NCBI RefSeq assembly: GCF_004522095.1
Contig: NZ_SPUI01000003.1
Coordinates: 62,001 to 126,000, forward strand
Length of the DNA: 64,000 bases
Direction of reading: 5' to 3'
DNA from: Nocardioides sp. 503
GTDB taxonomy: Bacteria; Actinomycetota; Actinomycetes; Propionibacteriales; Nocardioidaceae
The position numbers and the translations under genes were made by a program. The number at the start of each line of letters is the position of its first letter. Within the stretch, counting starts at the first letter, position 1. The notes below the pieces were generated by a model. It was not told the origin of the DNA, searched no databases, and was given only the letters and a program-made list of their open reading frames with translations. Of the stretch, positions 36,668 to 47,235 are shown in pieces.

Positions 36668-37099
36668 TCAGACCACGCTCGCGAGGTAGGCGTGGGTGAA
36701 GACCGCGACCCCGGCGGCCATGCCGACGTGGGCGAGCACCGACAGCCCCGGCCCCTCGGACCAGGAGTCCTCCGTGCCGCCGGCCGCGTGCCGGCCACGG
36801 GTGGGCAGCCACCGCACCAGGATGAGCAGGCCGGCGAGCGCGACCAGCCACCACAGCGCCAGGGCGGCGATGCCGACGAGGTTCTCGGTGTCCTCGCTGA
36901 ACGAGCCACCGCCGAGGAGGAAGACCAGCCAGACCACGAGGGCCAGCACGCCCGAGACCGTGTGCAGGCCCAGCAGCGCACGACCGACGTGGACCCGGCC
37001 CGCGCCCCCCTCGTCGCGCCCCAGCCGCAGGCGCGTCAGCACGACGACCAGGGCCGCCAGGGCGGTCAGGACGTAGACGATGATCTCCTCGGTCGACAC
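36668..37099 (-). CDS. Four-helix membrane protein
   Basis: A 143-residue protein with about four transmembrane segments (IIVYVLTALAALVVVL, VSGVLALVVWLVFLLGG, GIAALALWWLVALAGLLILV, VLAHVGMAAGVAVFTHAYL). His residues in the second and fourth helices (GLHTVSG, AHVGMA) recall small cytochrome b561-like or DUF2269-like proteins, though I cannot confirm heme binding. It reads from GTG 37099 and is followed directly by the carboxypeptidase gene. The function is unknown. Confidence 0.65.
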   Translation of the reverse strand: MSTEEIIVYVLTALAALVVVLTRLRLGRDEGGAGRVHVGRALLGLHTVSGVLALVVWLVFLLGGGSFSEDTENLVGIAALALWWLVALAGLLILVRWLPTRGRHAAGGTEDSWSEGPGLSVLAHVGMAAGVAVFTHAYLASVV

Positions 37100-37114
37100 C
37101 CTCGGCAGTGTGCC

Positions 37115-37408
37115 CTAACGCGCCTGGTCGTCGCCACGAGCCTCGCGGTCGGGCTCGTGCGCCGCGGACGCCTCCCGCTCAACGGCGAGCCGGTCCAGCA
37201 GCGCGTCGACCTCCGACATGCGGTAGCCGCGGAAGGCGAGGGAGAAGCGCACGCTGCGCAGGTCGCGCGCCTCGATCGGGCGGTCGGCGGGGACCAGCGC
37301 GTCGGGGCGGTCGTCGTAGACCTCCGACATCGGGGTGCCGCGACCCGCGGCCAGCATGGCCACGCCGCCCATCGCCAGGACGATGAGCACCGCGAAGAGC
37401 CACATCAT
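37115..37408 (-). CDS. Small DivIVA-domain membrane protein
   Basis: A 97-residue protein with an N-terminal helix MMWLFAVLIVLAMGGVAMLA and a DivIVA-type segment, RFSLAFRGYRMSEVDALLDR, followed by a charged tail. It corresponds to a small mycobacterial protein lying near the same LOG and dapE genes. DivIVA/Wag31-like segments recognise curved membranes or drive polar growth. The start overlaps the LOG stop. It is probably a cell-envelope scaffold. Confidence 0.8.
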   Translation of the reverse strand: MMWLFAVLIVLAMGGVAMLAAGRGTPMSEVYDDRPDALVPADRPIEARDLRSVRFSLAFRGYRMSEVDALLDRLAVEREASAAHEPDREARGDDQAR

Positions 37409-38130
37409 CGCGCCGCCCTCGCCGCCGTCATCAGCGCGACCGCCTCGTCGACGTCGTCGGTGAGGACGAGCCGGTCGAGGTCGGCCTGGGCGATCTTGCC
37501 GTCCTCCAGGACGGTGTCGCGCAACCACGCGATCAGCCCGGACCAGTACGCCGTACCGATGAGGACCACCGGGAAGGCGGAGACCTTCTGGGTCTGCACC
37601 AGCGTCAGCGCCTCGAACAGCTCGTCGAGGGTGCCGAGCCCGCCGGGAAGCACGACGAAGCCCTGGGTGTACTTGACGAACATGGTCTTGCGGACGAAGA
37701 AGTAGCGGAAGTTGATGCCGACGTCGACCCACTCGTTGAGGCCGGACTCGAAGGGCAGCTCGATGCCGAGGCCGACGCTGAGCCCGCCGGCCTCGCTCGC
37801 CCCCTTGTTGGCCGCCTCCATGGCGCCGGGACCGCCGCCGGTCATCACCGCGAAGCCCTCCTCGACCAGGCGGCGACCCACCTGCTCGCCCACGGCGTAC
37901 GACGGGTGGTCGACCGGGGTGCGCGCGGAGCCGAACACGCAGATCGCGGGTCCGAGCTCGGCCAGGGTCCCGAAGCCCTCGACGAACTCGGCCTGGATGC
38001 GCAGCACCCGCCACGGGTCGGCGTGCACCCAGTCGGCGGCGCCGCGCGAGTCGAGCAGGCGCTGGTCGGTGGTGGTGCCGTCGACCTGGTCGCGGCGCTG
38101 CATCACCGGGCCCTTCATCTTGAACCTCAC
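37405..38130 (-). CDS. LOG family protein (cytokinin riboside monophosphate phosphoribohydrolase-like)
   Basis: A 241-residue Rossmann-fold protein with both signature motifs: GGGPGAMEAAN (98-108) and PGGLGTLDE (162-170). LOG enzymes hydrolyse N6-modified AMP to a free base and ribose 5-phosphate; in mycobacteria the homolog beside dapE releases cytokinins that are then removed by the proteasome pathway. GTG 38130 overlaps the dapE stop as GTGA; ATG 38118 is an alternative start. Confidence 0.9.
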   Translation of the reverse strand: MRFKMKGPVMQRRDQVDGTTTDQRLLDSRGAADWVHADPWRVLRIQAEFVEGFGTLAELGPAICVFGSARTPVDHPSYAVGEQVGRRLVEEGFAVMTGGGPGAMEAANKGASEAGGLSVGLGIELPFESGLNEWVDVGINFRYFFVRKTMFVKYTQGFVVLPGGLGTLDELFEALTLVQTQKVSAFPVVLIGTAYWSGLIAWLRDTVLEDGKIAQADLDRLVLTDDVDEAVALMTAARAAR

Positions 38131-39197
38131 GACGCTCCCCCCAGCCAGGCGGTGAGCACGCGGGCGCAGCTGCGGATCTGCTCGACGGGCACGTACTCCT
38201 CCTGCTTGTGAGCCAGCATCGGGTCACCGGGCCCGAAGTTGACGGCGGGCACGCCGAGGGCGGTGAAGCGGGCCACGTCGGTCCAGCCGAACTTGGGGTT
38301 GACCTCGCCGCCGACCGCCTCGATGAACGCCTTGGCCGCCGGCCGGTCGAGGCCGGGCAGGGCACCGGGAGCCGTGTCGGTCAGCGTCACCTCGAAGCCG
38401 TCGAAGAACTCGCGGACGAAGGCCTCGGCCTCCGCCTCCGAACGGTCGGGGGCGAAGCGGAAGTTGACCTCGACGACGCACTCGTCGGGCAGCACGTTGC
38501 CCGCGACGCCGCCGCGCACGAAGACCGCGTTGAGCCCCTCGTGGTACTCCAGCCCGTCGATGACGGGCCGGCGCGCCTCGTAGGCGTTGAGCCGGGCCAG
38601 CACCTCGGCCGCCTTGTGGATGGCGTTGACGCCCTTCCAGCTGCGTGCGGAGTGCGCGCGCTCGCCCGTCGTACGGACCTCGACGCGCAGCGTGCCCTGA
38701 CAGCCGGCCTCGACCACGGCGTCGGAGGGCTCCATCAGGATCGCGAAGTCGGCGGCCAGGAGCTCCGGGGCGCTCTGGCCGAGCAGGTGGAGGCCGTTGA
38801 ACTCCGAGTCGATCTCCTCGCACTCGTAGAGCACGAAGGTGAGGTCGCGGTTGGGCTGCGTGACGGTCGCGGCCAGCTGCAGGATGACCGCGTCGCCGCC
38901 CTTCATGTCGCAGGTCCCCAGCCCGTGCAGCAGCCCGGTGGTCTCGTCCAGACGGCTGGGCAGGTTGGCGTTGAGCGGCACGGTGTCGAGGTGGCCGGCG
39001 ATCACCACCCGCTCGTCGAGCCCCAGGTCGGTGCGTGCGACGACGGTGTTGCCGTGCCGGGTGACGCTCAGGTGCGCCAGCGGCGACAGCGCCGCCTCCA
39101 CCACGTCGGCGATGGCCCGTTCGTCCTTGCTCACCGACTCGATGTCCACGAGCTGCTGGGTGAGGGTCACGACGTCGCCGGTCAGGTCGAGCTGCAT
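38127..39197 (-). CDS. dapE: Succinyl-diaminopimelate desuccinylase
   Basis: A 356-residue dizinc M20 peptidase-fold enzyme that releases succinate from N-succinyl-LL-diaminopimelate in lysine/murein precursor synthesis. Metal and catalytic residues: His69 and Asp71 (GHLDTVP), Asp97 (GTCDMKGG), Glu127-Glu128 (CEEID), and the late HKQEE. With dapD and dapC in the same window, the succinylase branch is complete for these three steps. It heads a three-gene operon with the LOG and DivIVA-like genes. Confidence 0.95.
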   Translation of the reverse strand: MQLDLTGDVVTLTQQLVDIESVSKDERAIADVVEAALSPLAHLSVTRHGNTVVARTDLGLDERVVIAGHLDTVPLNANLPSRLDETTGLLHGLGTCDMKGGDAVILQLAATVTQPNRDLTFVLYECEEIDSEFNGLHLLGQSAPELLAADFAILMEPSDAVVEAGCQGTLRVEVRTTGERAHSARSWKGVNAIHKAAEVLARLNAYEARRPVIDGLEYHEGLNAVFVRGGVAGNVLPDECVVEVNFRFAPDRSEAEAEAFVREFFDGFEVTLTDTAPGALPGLDRPAAKAFIEAVGGEVNPKFGWTDVARFTALGVPAVNFGPGDPMLAHKQEEYVPVEQIRSCARVLTAWLGGAS

Positions 39198-39260
39198 GGC
39201 GTCAGTCAACCAGCCGGCGCTGCAGGGATCCTCGGCCGACCTGCGCGACTTCCCTGAAAC

Positions 39261-39274
39261 TGGAACACGTTCTA
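39261..39274. promoter_or_regulatory. KstR-type operator
   Basis: TGGAACACGTTCTA matches the KstR consensus TnnAACnnGTTnnA at every fixed position. It overlaps the likely -10 (TAATGT, 39273-39278) of the F420-type oxidoreductase, as expected for a repressor site. KstR is a TetR-family regulator of sterol and lipid catabolism; its gene is not in this window. Confidence 0.7.
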
Positions 39275-39284
39275 ATGTTCGGGC

Positions 39285-40130
39285 ATGCGCAACGGCCTCG
39301 TCCTCTTCACCTCCGACCGCGGCATCCGTCCGGCCACCCTCGGCGCCGCCGCGGAGGAGCGGGGGTTCGACACCTTCTACGTGCCCGAGCACACCCACAT
39401 CCCCGTCAAGCGGCAGGCCGCGCACCCGGGCACCGGCGACGAGACGCTGCCCGACGACCGCTACCTGCGCACCCTGGACCCCTGGGTGTCGCTCGCGACG
39501 GTGGCCCAGGCGACCTCGCGGATCCGACTGTCCACGGCGGTCGCCCTGCCGGTCGAGTCCGACCCGATCACGCTGGCCAAGCAGATCGCCACGCTGGACC
39601 ACCTCTCCGGCGGCCGCGTCGACATCGGCGCCGGCTTCGGGTGGAACACCGACGAGCTCGCCGACCACCACGTCCCCGCCGCCAAGCGACGCACCGTCCT
39701 GCGGGAGTACGTCGAGGCGATGCGCGCGCTGTGGACGCAGGAGGAGGCGTCGTACGACGGCGAGTACGTGTCGTTCGGACCCTCCTGGGCCTATCCCAAG
39801 CCGGCCGCCCACATCCCGCTGATCATCGGCGCCGGCGGCGGACCCAAGACCTTCGCCTGGATCGCCGCGAACGCCGACGGCTGGATGACGACCCCCACCC
39901 AGCAGGACATCTCCGGCCAGATCGAAGCGCTGAAGACCGCCTGGGCCGAGGCCGGCCGCGAGGGCTCGCCCGAGATCCGGATCCTGATCGCCTTCCGGCC
40001 CGGCCCCGCGGACCTGGCGGCCTGGGCCGAGCAGGGCGCCACCGAGCTCATCTGGGGCGTGCCCGACAAGGCGGAGGCCGAGGTGCTGGGCTCGCTCGAC
40101 CGCCTCGCCGGGCGGCTCGGGCTGGGCTGA
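39285..40130 (+). CDS. F420-dependent LLM-class oxidoreductase
   Basis: A 281-residue luciferase-like (beta/alpha)8 protein: FDTFYVPEHTHIPV, TLAKQIATLDHLSGGRVDIG, GFGWNTDEL and the C-terminal IPLIIGAGGG. These patterns define the TIGR03619 F420-dependent group. Coenzyme F420 would be the hydride carrier; the substrate is unknown. A KstR-like operator overlaps its promoter, which suggests a place in sterol or fatty-acid ring oxidation. ATG 39285 is six bases after TAATGT, so the mRNA is probably leaderless. Confidence 0.88.
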   Translation: MRNGLVLFTSDRGIRPATLGAAAEERGFDTFYVPEHTHIPVKRQAAHPGTGDETLPDDRYLRTLDPWVSLATVAQATSRIRLSTAVALPVESDPITLAKQIATLDHLSGGRVDIGAGFGWNTDELADHHVPAAKRRTVLREYVEAMRALWTQEEASYDGEYVSFGPSWAYPKPAAHIPLIIGAGGGPKTFAWIAANADGWMTTPTQQDISGQIEALKTAWAEAGREGSPEIRILIAFRPGPADLAAWAEQGATELIWGVPDKAEAEVLGSLDRLAGRLGLG

Positions 40131-40248
40131 CCCCCAGACCCCCGGCGCCGGGAGGTTGAGGGATCACCCCTCATGCCACCGGGCGCGGGGACGAGGAGTC
40201 TTTCGGCACCGGCCGCGACGGAGCGGCCCCAGCCAAAGGACAGATCCC

Positions 40249-40881
40249 ATGCTCCGCAACATCCGGGCCCTCCCCGCCGCGCTCCTCGTCGCCGTCGTCC
40301 TGCTGGTCGCCGTCGCCGGCGGCGCCACCGCCGCCAAGATGATCACCGGCAAGCAGATCAAGAACGGCACCGTCACCAGCGCCGACCTCAAGAACAACAA
40401 CGTCTCCGGCAGCGACCTCAAGAACGGCAGCGTGTCCAGCGCCGACCTCGCCAACGGCGGGGTCGCCCTCGCCGACCTGTCACCCCAGGCCCGCACCTCG
40501 CTGAAGTCCGACTCCCAGGACGGTCTGCTCCTCGCGGTCCCCACCTGCAACGACAACACCCTGGTGACCTGCGAGAACCTCCTGACCGTCCCGGTGGTGC
40601 CGGGCACGCAGCTGGTCACCGCGAGCGGCGACCTCGACAACCTGGACGCCGACAACGCCATCAACAACACCTGCGGCCTGGTCCAGGGTGGCGTGCTGCT
40701 GAACGTGACGCGGTTCGTGCTGACGCCCAACTTCCAGCCCGGGGAGGTCGAGAACTTCACCCTCCAGCAGGTGATCACGGTCCCCGACGCCTCGCAGCCG
40801 GTGCACCTGCGCTGCAGCGAGGGCGACGACGACTCCCTGCGCCTGGTCCGCCCCCGCCTGACCTCGATCAAGGTCAGCTGA
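40249..40881 (+). CDS. Secreted repeat protein, first of a twin pair
   Basis: A 210-residue exported protein. The signal peptide (MLRNIRALPAALLVAVVLLV, probable cut near GGATA-A) is followed by about four 10-residue repeats of the form [IL]KNGTVTSAD (residues 37-78), equal to paired pentapeptides and likely a short beta-helix. The C-terminal domain has four cysteines (PTCNDNTLVTCEN, NNTCGL, LRCSEG) that could form two disulfides. AAAGGA precedes ATG 40249. Its first 43 residues are identical to those of the next gene. No function is known. Confidence 0.78.
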   Translation: MLRNIRALPAALLVAVVLLVAVAGGATAAKMITGKQIKNGTVTSADLKNNNVSGSDLKNGSVSSADLANGGVALADLSPQARTSLKSDSQDGLLLAVPTCNDNTLVTCENLLTVPVVPGTQLVTASGDLDNLDADNAINNTCGLVQGGVLLNVTRFVLTPNFQPGEVENFTLQQVITVPDASQPVHLRCSEGDDDSLRLVRPRLTSIKVS

Positions 40882-40900
40882 CCGCAGCACGACGCCCCTC

Positions 40901-40925
40901 GGCCCGCCCCTCCTCGGGGCGGGCC
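40901..40925 (+). terminator. Perfect 10-bp GC-rich terminator
   Basis: GGCCCGCCCC (40901-40910), loop TCCTC, GGGGCGGGCC (40916-40925). It separates the twin secreted-protein genes into two transcription units. No U-tract follows. Confidence 0.8.
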
Positions 40926-41104
40926 GTGGGCGTCTCCGAGGGTCCCCACCCGCGCCCACCGATCGCCACCCCCACCGCACCCCCAGGTGCCCCCAGACCC
41001 GAACTTGGGGGTCCGACCCTCATGCCCCGGGGGTGCCGGACCGAGCAGTCTTCTCGACAACGGCCGCAACGGAGCGGCCACCCATTCCACCCGAAGGAAA
41101 GACC

Positions 41105-41761
41105 ATGCTGCGCAACATCCGGGCCCTCCCCGCCGCCCTCCTCGTCGCCGTCGTCCTGCTCGTCGCCGTCGCCGGCGGCGCCACCGCCGCCAAGATGATC
41201 ACCGGCAAGCAGATCAAGAACGGCACCGTCACCACCAAGGACGTCAAGAACAACAACCTCACCGGCAAGGACGTCCGCGACGGCACCCTGGCCGGCGGTG
41301 ACGTCAAGGACAACAGCCTCACCGGCGCCGACGTCGCCAACGGCAGCGTCAGCGCCGCCGACCTGGCCGCCGACGCCAAGAACGAGGTGCGCTTCGTCGA
41401 CGGCGCCGACGTGAGCCTCCCGACCTGCACGGACACCGGCCTGGGCGACTGCTTCCCGATCGCCGCCGTGAGCCTCACCAAGGGCACCTGGCTGGTGACG
41501 GCCACGGCCACCCTCAACAACACCCTCGGGGTCAAGCCCTCGGAGCTGAACCGTTGCGGCCTCGCGGGTGTCACCACCCTGTTCGCCGAGGCGCAGACCC
41601 CGCTGGCCGCCGAGGGCACGCCGGGCGAGTCGGAGACGATCGCCTTCACCCACGTGGTCAACTCGGCCACCTCGACCGGCGTCGCCCTGAAGTGCACGGA
41701 GATGGCCGGCGAGAACCTGCAGGTCAACAGCCCCACGCTGACCGCGGTGAAGATCAGCTGA
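41105..41761 (+). CDS. Secreted repeat protein, second of a twin pair
   Basis: A 218-residue paralog with the same signal peptide and residues 1-43 identical to those of its neighbour, then five 10-residue repeats (IKNGTVTTKD, VKNNNLTGKD, VRDGTLAGGD, VKDNSLTGAD, VANGSVSAAD). The C-terminal domain diverges but keeps the four-Cys spacing (PTCTDTGLGDCFP, NRCGLAG, LKCTEM). AAGGA precedes ATG 41105, and the upstream region resembles that of gene 1 (CTCATGCC then GGCCGC-ACGGAGCGGCC). The pair may vary the exposed domain on a constant stalk. Confidence 0.78.
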   Translation: MLRNIRALPAALLVAVVLLVAVAGGATAAKMITGKQIKNGTVTTKDVKNNNLTGKDVRDGTLAGGDVKDNSLTGADVANGSVSAADLAADAKNEVRFVDGADVSLPTCTDTGLGDCFPIAAVSLTKGTWLVTATATLNNTLGVKPSELNRCGLAGVTTLFAEAQTPLAAEGTPGESETIAFTHVVNSATSTGVALKCTEMAGENLQVNSPTLTAVKIS

Positions 41762-41778
41762 TCGTGCTCACGCGCTGA

Positions 41779-41868
41779 CGTTTCACCAAGGTATGTCCCT
41801 GAAGCGTCACTTCCCTCGGGTTGTACACCGAGGGAAGTGACGCTTTTCCTGCATACCTTGGGGAAACG
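41779..41868. repeat. 90-bp nested palindrome between convergent genes
   Basis: Outer arms CGTTTCACCAAGGTATG (41779-41795) and CATACCTTGGGGAAACG (41852-41868) pair with one mismatch. Symmetric 6-base bulges follow (TCCCTG, TTCCTG). Inner arms AAGCGTCACTTCCCTCGG (41802-41819) and CCGAGGGAAGTGACGCTT (41828-41845) pair perfectly around an 8-base loop. It sits between the second secreted protein and ileS and could terminate both. Confidence 0.85.
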
Positions 41869-41874
41869 CCGCGG

Positions 41875-45093
<3,219 letters not shown>

Positions 45094-45109
45094 GGGTGCG
45101 CTCCTGCGG

Positions 45110-45310
45110 TACGTCGTCAACTCCGGACGAGGACGACATGTGCCGCGGTACCACCTCGATTGCCCCTGACGGGACCACTCTTGTCGAAGGCTCTGACGGG
45201 CCCACCCGTCCGGTTCTACTGGGCAGACCCCGAACCCGCTGGTCAAGAGTCTGCTGTTCTTCCGGAGGCTCGCCGCTGATGACGGCTCGAACGCCTGTGC
45301 CCCCACGGTA
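45110..45310 (-). promoter_or_regulatory. Ile-specific T-box riboswitch
   Basis: On the minus strand the T-box core AGGTGGTACCGCG lies at 45156-45144, 50 bases before ATG 45093. A short specifier stem around 45290-45260 (GAGCCGTC-ATC-AGCGGCGAGC) places Ile codon ATC at 45280-45278. The base after GGTGG is U, which would pair with the A discriminator of tRNA-Ile. The ultrashort stem I and the nearby GCAGGAG ribosome-binding site suggest control of translation initiation rather than termination. Confidence 0.88.
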
Positions 45311-45339
45311 TCCCCCGGTGCCGGGCGCCGACCAATCGG

Positions 45340-45684
45340 TTACGGCTGCTGCTTGACCAGGTGGAGCAGCCAGTCGCCACCGGTGTGGATCAACGCGTAG
45401 CGGCGTACCCCCGCGGTGCCGTGCAGGTCGAAGACGAACCGCCGCTCGTTGCGGTCGACCAGCTCCCACCAGCCGTGGTCGGCGATCGACTTGTGCTCGT
45501 CGGTGTACGTCGCGTGCTCGAGGTCGTGGTCGGGCACCGCCACCGCGAGCCGGTCGTGCCGGCTGTCGGTCGGCAGGCCCTTGGGCACCGCCCAGGAGCG
45601 CAGCGTCCCCTCCTCCTCCAGCCGGAGGTCGAAGTGGTGGCGCGGCTGCTGGTGCTCGTGGAGCACCCACACCGGTCGCGACAT
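45340..45684 (-). CDS. Stand-alone LigD-type 3'-phosphoesterase domain protein
   Basis: A 114-residue protein resembling the phosphoesterase domain of bacterial DNA ligase D. Metal and catalytic candidates are His9/His11, and His17-Asp19-Arg21 in RHHFDLRLEEEG; SWAVPKG follows at residues 30-36. The domain trims 3' phosphates and ribonucleotides during non-homologous end joining. No ligase or polymerase domain is attached, and no Ku or LigD gene is nearby, so its partner is unknown. Confidence 0.82.
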   Translation of the reverse strand: MSRPVWVLHEHQQPRHHFDLRLEEEGTLRSWAVPKGLPTDSRHDRLAVAVPDHDLEHATYTDEHKSIADHGWWELVDRNERRFVFDLHGTAGVRRYALIHTGGDWLLHLVKQQP

Positions 45685-45820
45685 GGCGTCATCCTCCCGC
45701 AGCCGCCCGGCTCGGCCTTTGCCTGCCCTTGACGTCCGGTTGGCGCGCCCTTAGCGGCGCCTGGCCGAGGTTGGTCACGTACTCGGCACCACCGTGCCAC
45801 CCGCCGACCCAGGAGGTCCC

Positions 45821-46459
45821 ATGTCGACCCGCCGCACCCGCCTCACCGCAGCACTCCTCGCCGCCCCTCTCGCCCTCGCGCTGGTCGCCTGCGGCGACGA
45901 CGACGCGGACACCGAGACCCGCTCCGACGACGCGCCCGCCTCCAGCTCCAGCTCCTCCGTCCCCGCGGACCAGACCCCGCAGGACGACCAGGCGAGCGCC
46001 CCGGCCCAGGGTGCCGGCGGCACCGACGGCCTGCTGGCCGCCGCCACGACCGCCCTCGCTGAGGTGCCGGGCGCCACGGTCTTCTCCGTCGACGCCGAGC
46101 CGACCGGCTGGGAGGTCACCCTCGTGGCGGCCGACGGCACCGAGAGCGAGGTGGCCGTCGGCGCCGACGGGGCCGTGGCGCGCGGGCCCGTCACCGACTC
46201 AGACGACACCGGCGCGGACGAGGCCGACGACGTCGCCGAGCGCCGCCGGCTGCTCGCCGACGCCACCGTCGACTACCGGGCCGCCGTGGCCGCCGCCGAG
46301 AAGTCCAGCCCCGGGACCCCGGTCAGCGGTGCTGACCTGGACCTCGACGCCGGCCGCGCCGCCTGGGACGTCCAGCTCGGTGAGGACACCCCCGACGAGC
46401 AGACCGTCACCGTCGACGCCGCCACCGGCGAGGTGCTCGGCACCCAGCGCGACGACTGA
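45821..46459 (+). CDS. PepSY-domain lipoprotein
   Basis: A 212-residue lipoprotein with lipobox LVAC (LALALVACGDDD), then a Ser/Asp/Pro-rich linker to about residue 65. Two PepSY-like modules follow (LAAATTALAEVPGATVFSVD, GWEVTLVAADGTESEVAVG; then ATVDYRAAVAAAEKSSPG, AAWDVQLGEDTPDEQTVTVD). PepSY domains often inhibit or bind proteases, or sense envelope stress. AGGAGG directly precedes ATG 45821. It is followed after 18 bp by a membrane-protein gene on the same strand. Confidence 0.78.
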   Translation: MSTRRTRLTAALLAAPLALALVACGDDDADTETRSDDAPASSSSSSVPADQTPQDDQASAPAQGAGGTDGLLAAATTALAEVPGATVFSVDAEPTGWEVTLVAADGTESEVAVGADGAVARGPVTDSDDTGADEADDVAERRRLLADATVDYRAAVAAAEKSSPGTPVSGADLDLDAGRAAWDVQLGEDTPDEQTVTVDAATGEVLGTQRDD

Positions 46460-46477
46460 GGCGCCTACGGTGTGCCC

Positions 46478-47212
46478 GTGAGGTCTCGCGGTCCCCGGCT
46501 CCTGCGCTGGCTGCTGTGGCTCACCTGCCTGCTCGTGGCCTGCTACGGGCTGTGGCTGCTGGCGCGGACCGGGTCCCAGGACTCCTACGACCGACCGATC
46601 TGGACGCTGCTGGCCGCCGACGCCGCGATGGGGCTCGTGCTCTTCGTGTCGCCGGACTGCCTGGACCCTCGCCGGTTCCCGTCGCGGCTGTCGGCCGCCG
46701 TCGTCCCGGCCGGCAGCGCGCTGCTCATCCAGCTGCTGGTGGGGTTCCTGCTGTTCCCGGCGACCCTCGTCGAGGGGCAGGACCCCGACCGCTCCTGGTA
46801 CGGCGTCGTCGCCCTGCTCGTCCTGGCCCTCGGACTCGGCGCGTTCCTGCTCGCCGTCCTGGTGTTCGCCCTGGTGATCGGCCCGATCGGCACCATCGCC
46901 GTGCGCTCGCGGGCGGCGGTCCGCGGCCAGCCGGACGCACGGTACGCCGTCCTTCTCAGCGCGATGCTCCTGCTGATCGTGACCCTGGCGGTCTGCCTCG
47001 TGACCATCGACCCGGTCGGCGGTCGCAGCGGCCTCGTCACCCGCGGCGTGCTGCTGCTGCTCGGCGTCAGCGAGCCCGCCGAGGGTCGCTATGCCGTGGC
47101 CTGGGTCGGGCGCGCCGCGCTCGCGGCACTGGTGGCGGTCGGGGTCCTGAACGTGCGGGCCCGGCGCCGGCTCAAGGCCACCGGCGTCGACCCGGACGCG
47201 CCGCCGACGTAG
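46478..47212 (+). CDS. Six-helix membrane protein
   Basis: A 244-residue protein with about five or six hydrophobic helices (LLRWLLWLTCLLVACYGLWL, LLAADAAMGLVLFV, VVALLVLALGLGAFLLAVLV, AVLLSAMLLLIVTLAVCLV) and a basic C-terminus. I choose GTG 46478 rather than GTG 46472 because TACGGT ends exactly six bases before it, the same layout as other leaderless starts in the window. I recognise no family. Confidence 0.65.
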   Translation: MRSRGPRLLRWLLWLTCLLVACYGLWLLARTGSQDSYDRPIWTLLAADAAMGLVLFVSPDCLDPRRFPSRLSAAVVPAGSALLIQLLVGFLLFPATLVEGQDPDRSWYGVVALLVLALGLGAFLLAVLVFALVIGPIGTIAVRSRAAVRGQPDARYAVLLSAMLLLIVTLAVCLVTIDPVGGRSGLVTRGVLLLLGVSEPAEGRYAVAWVGRAALAALVAVGVLNVRARRRLKATGVDPDAPPT

Positions 47213-47235
47213 AGGCCCTGGCGCTCCTCAGCTCC

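Noticed and set aside
41762-41874. Small gene or tRNA between the second secreted protein and ileS
   Set aside because: The region is a self-complementary hairpin; it has no cloverleaf, anticodon loop or CCA-like end and no ribosome-binding site.
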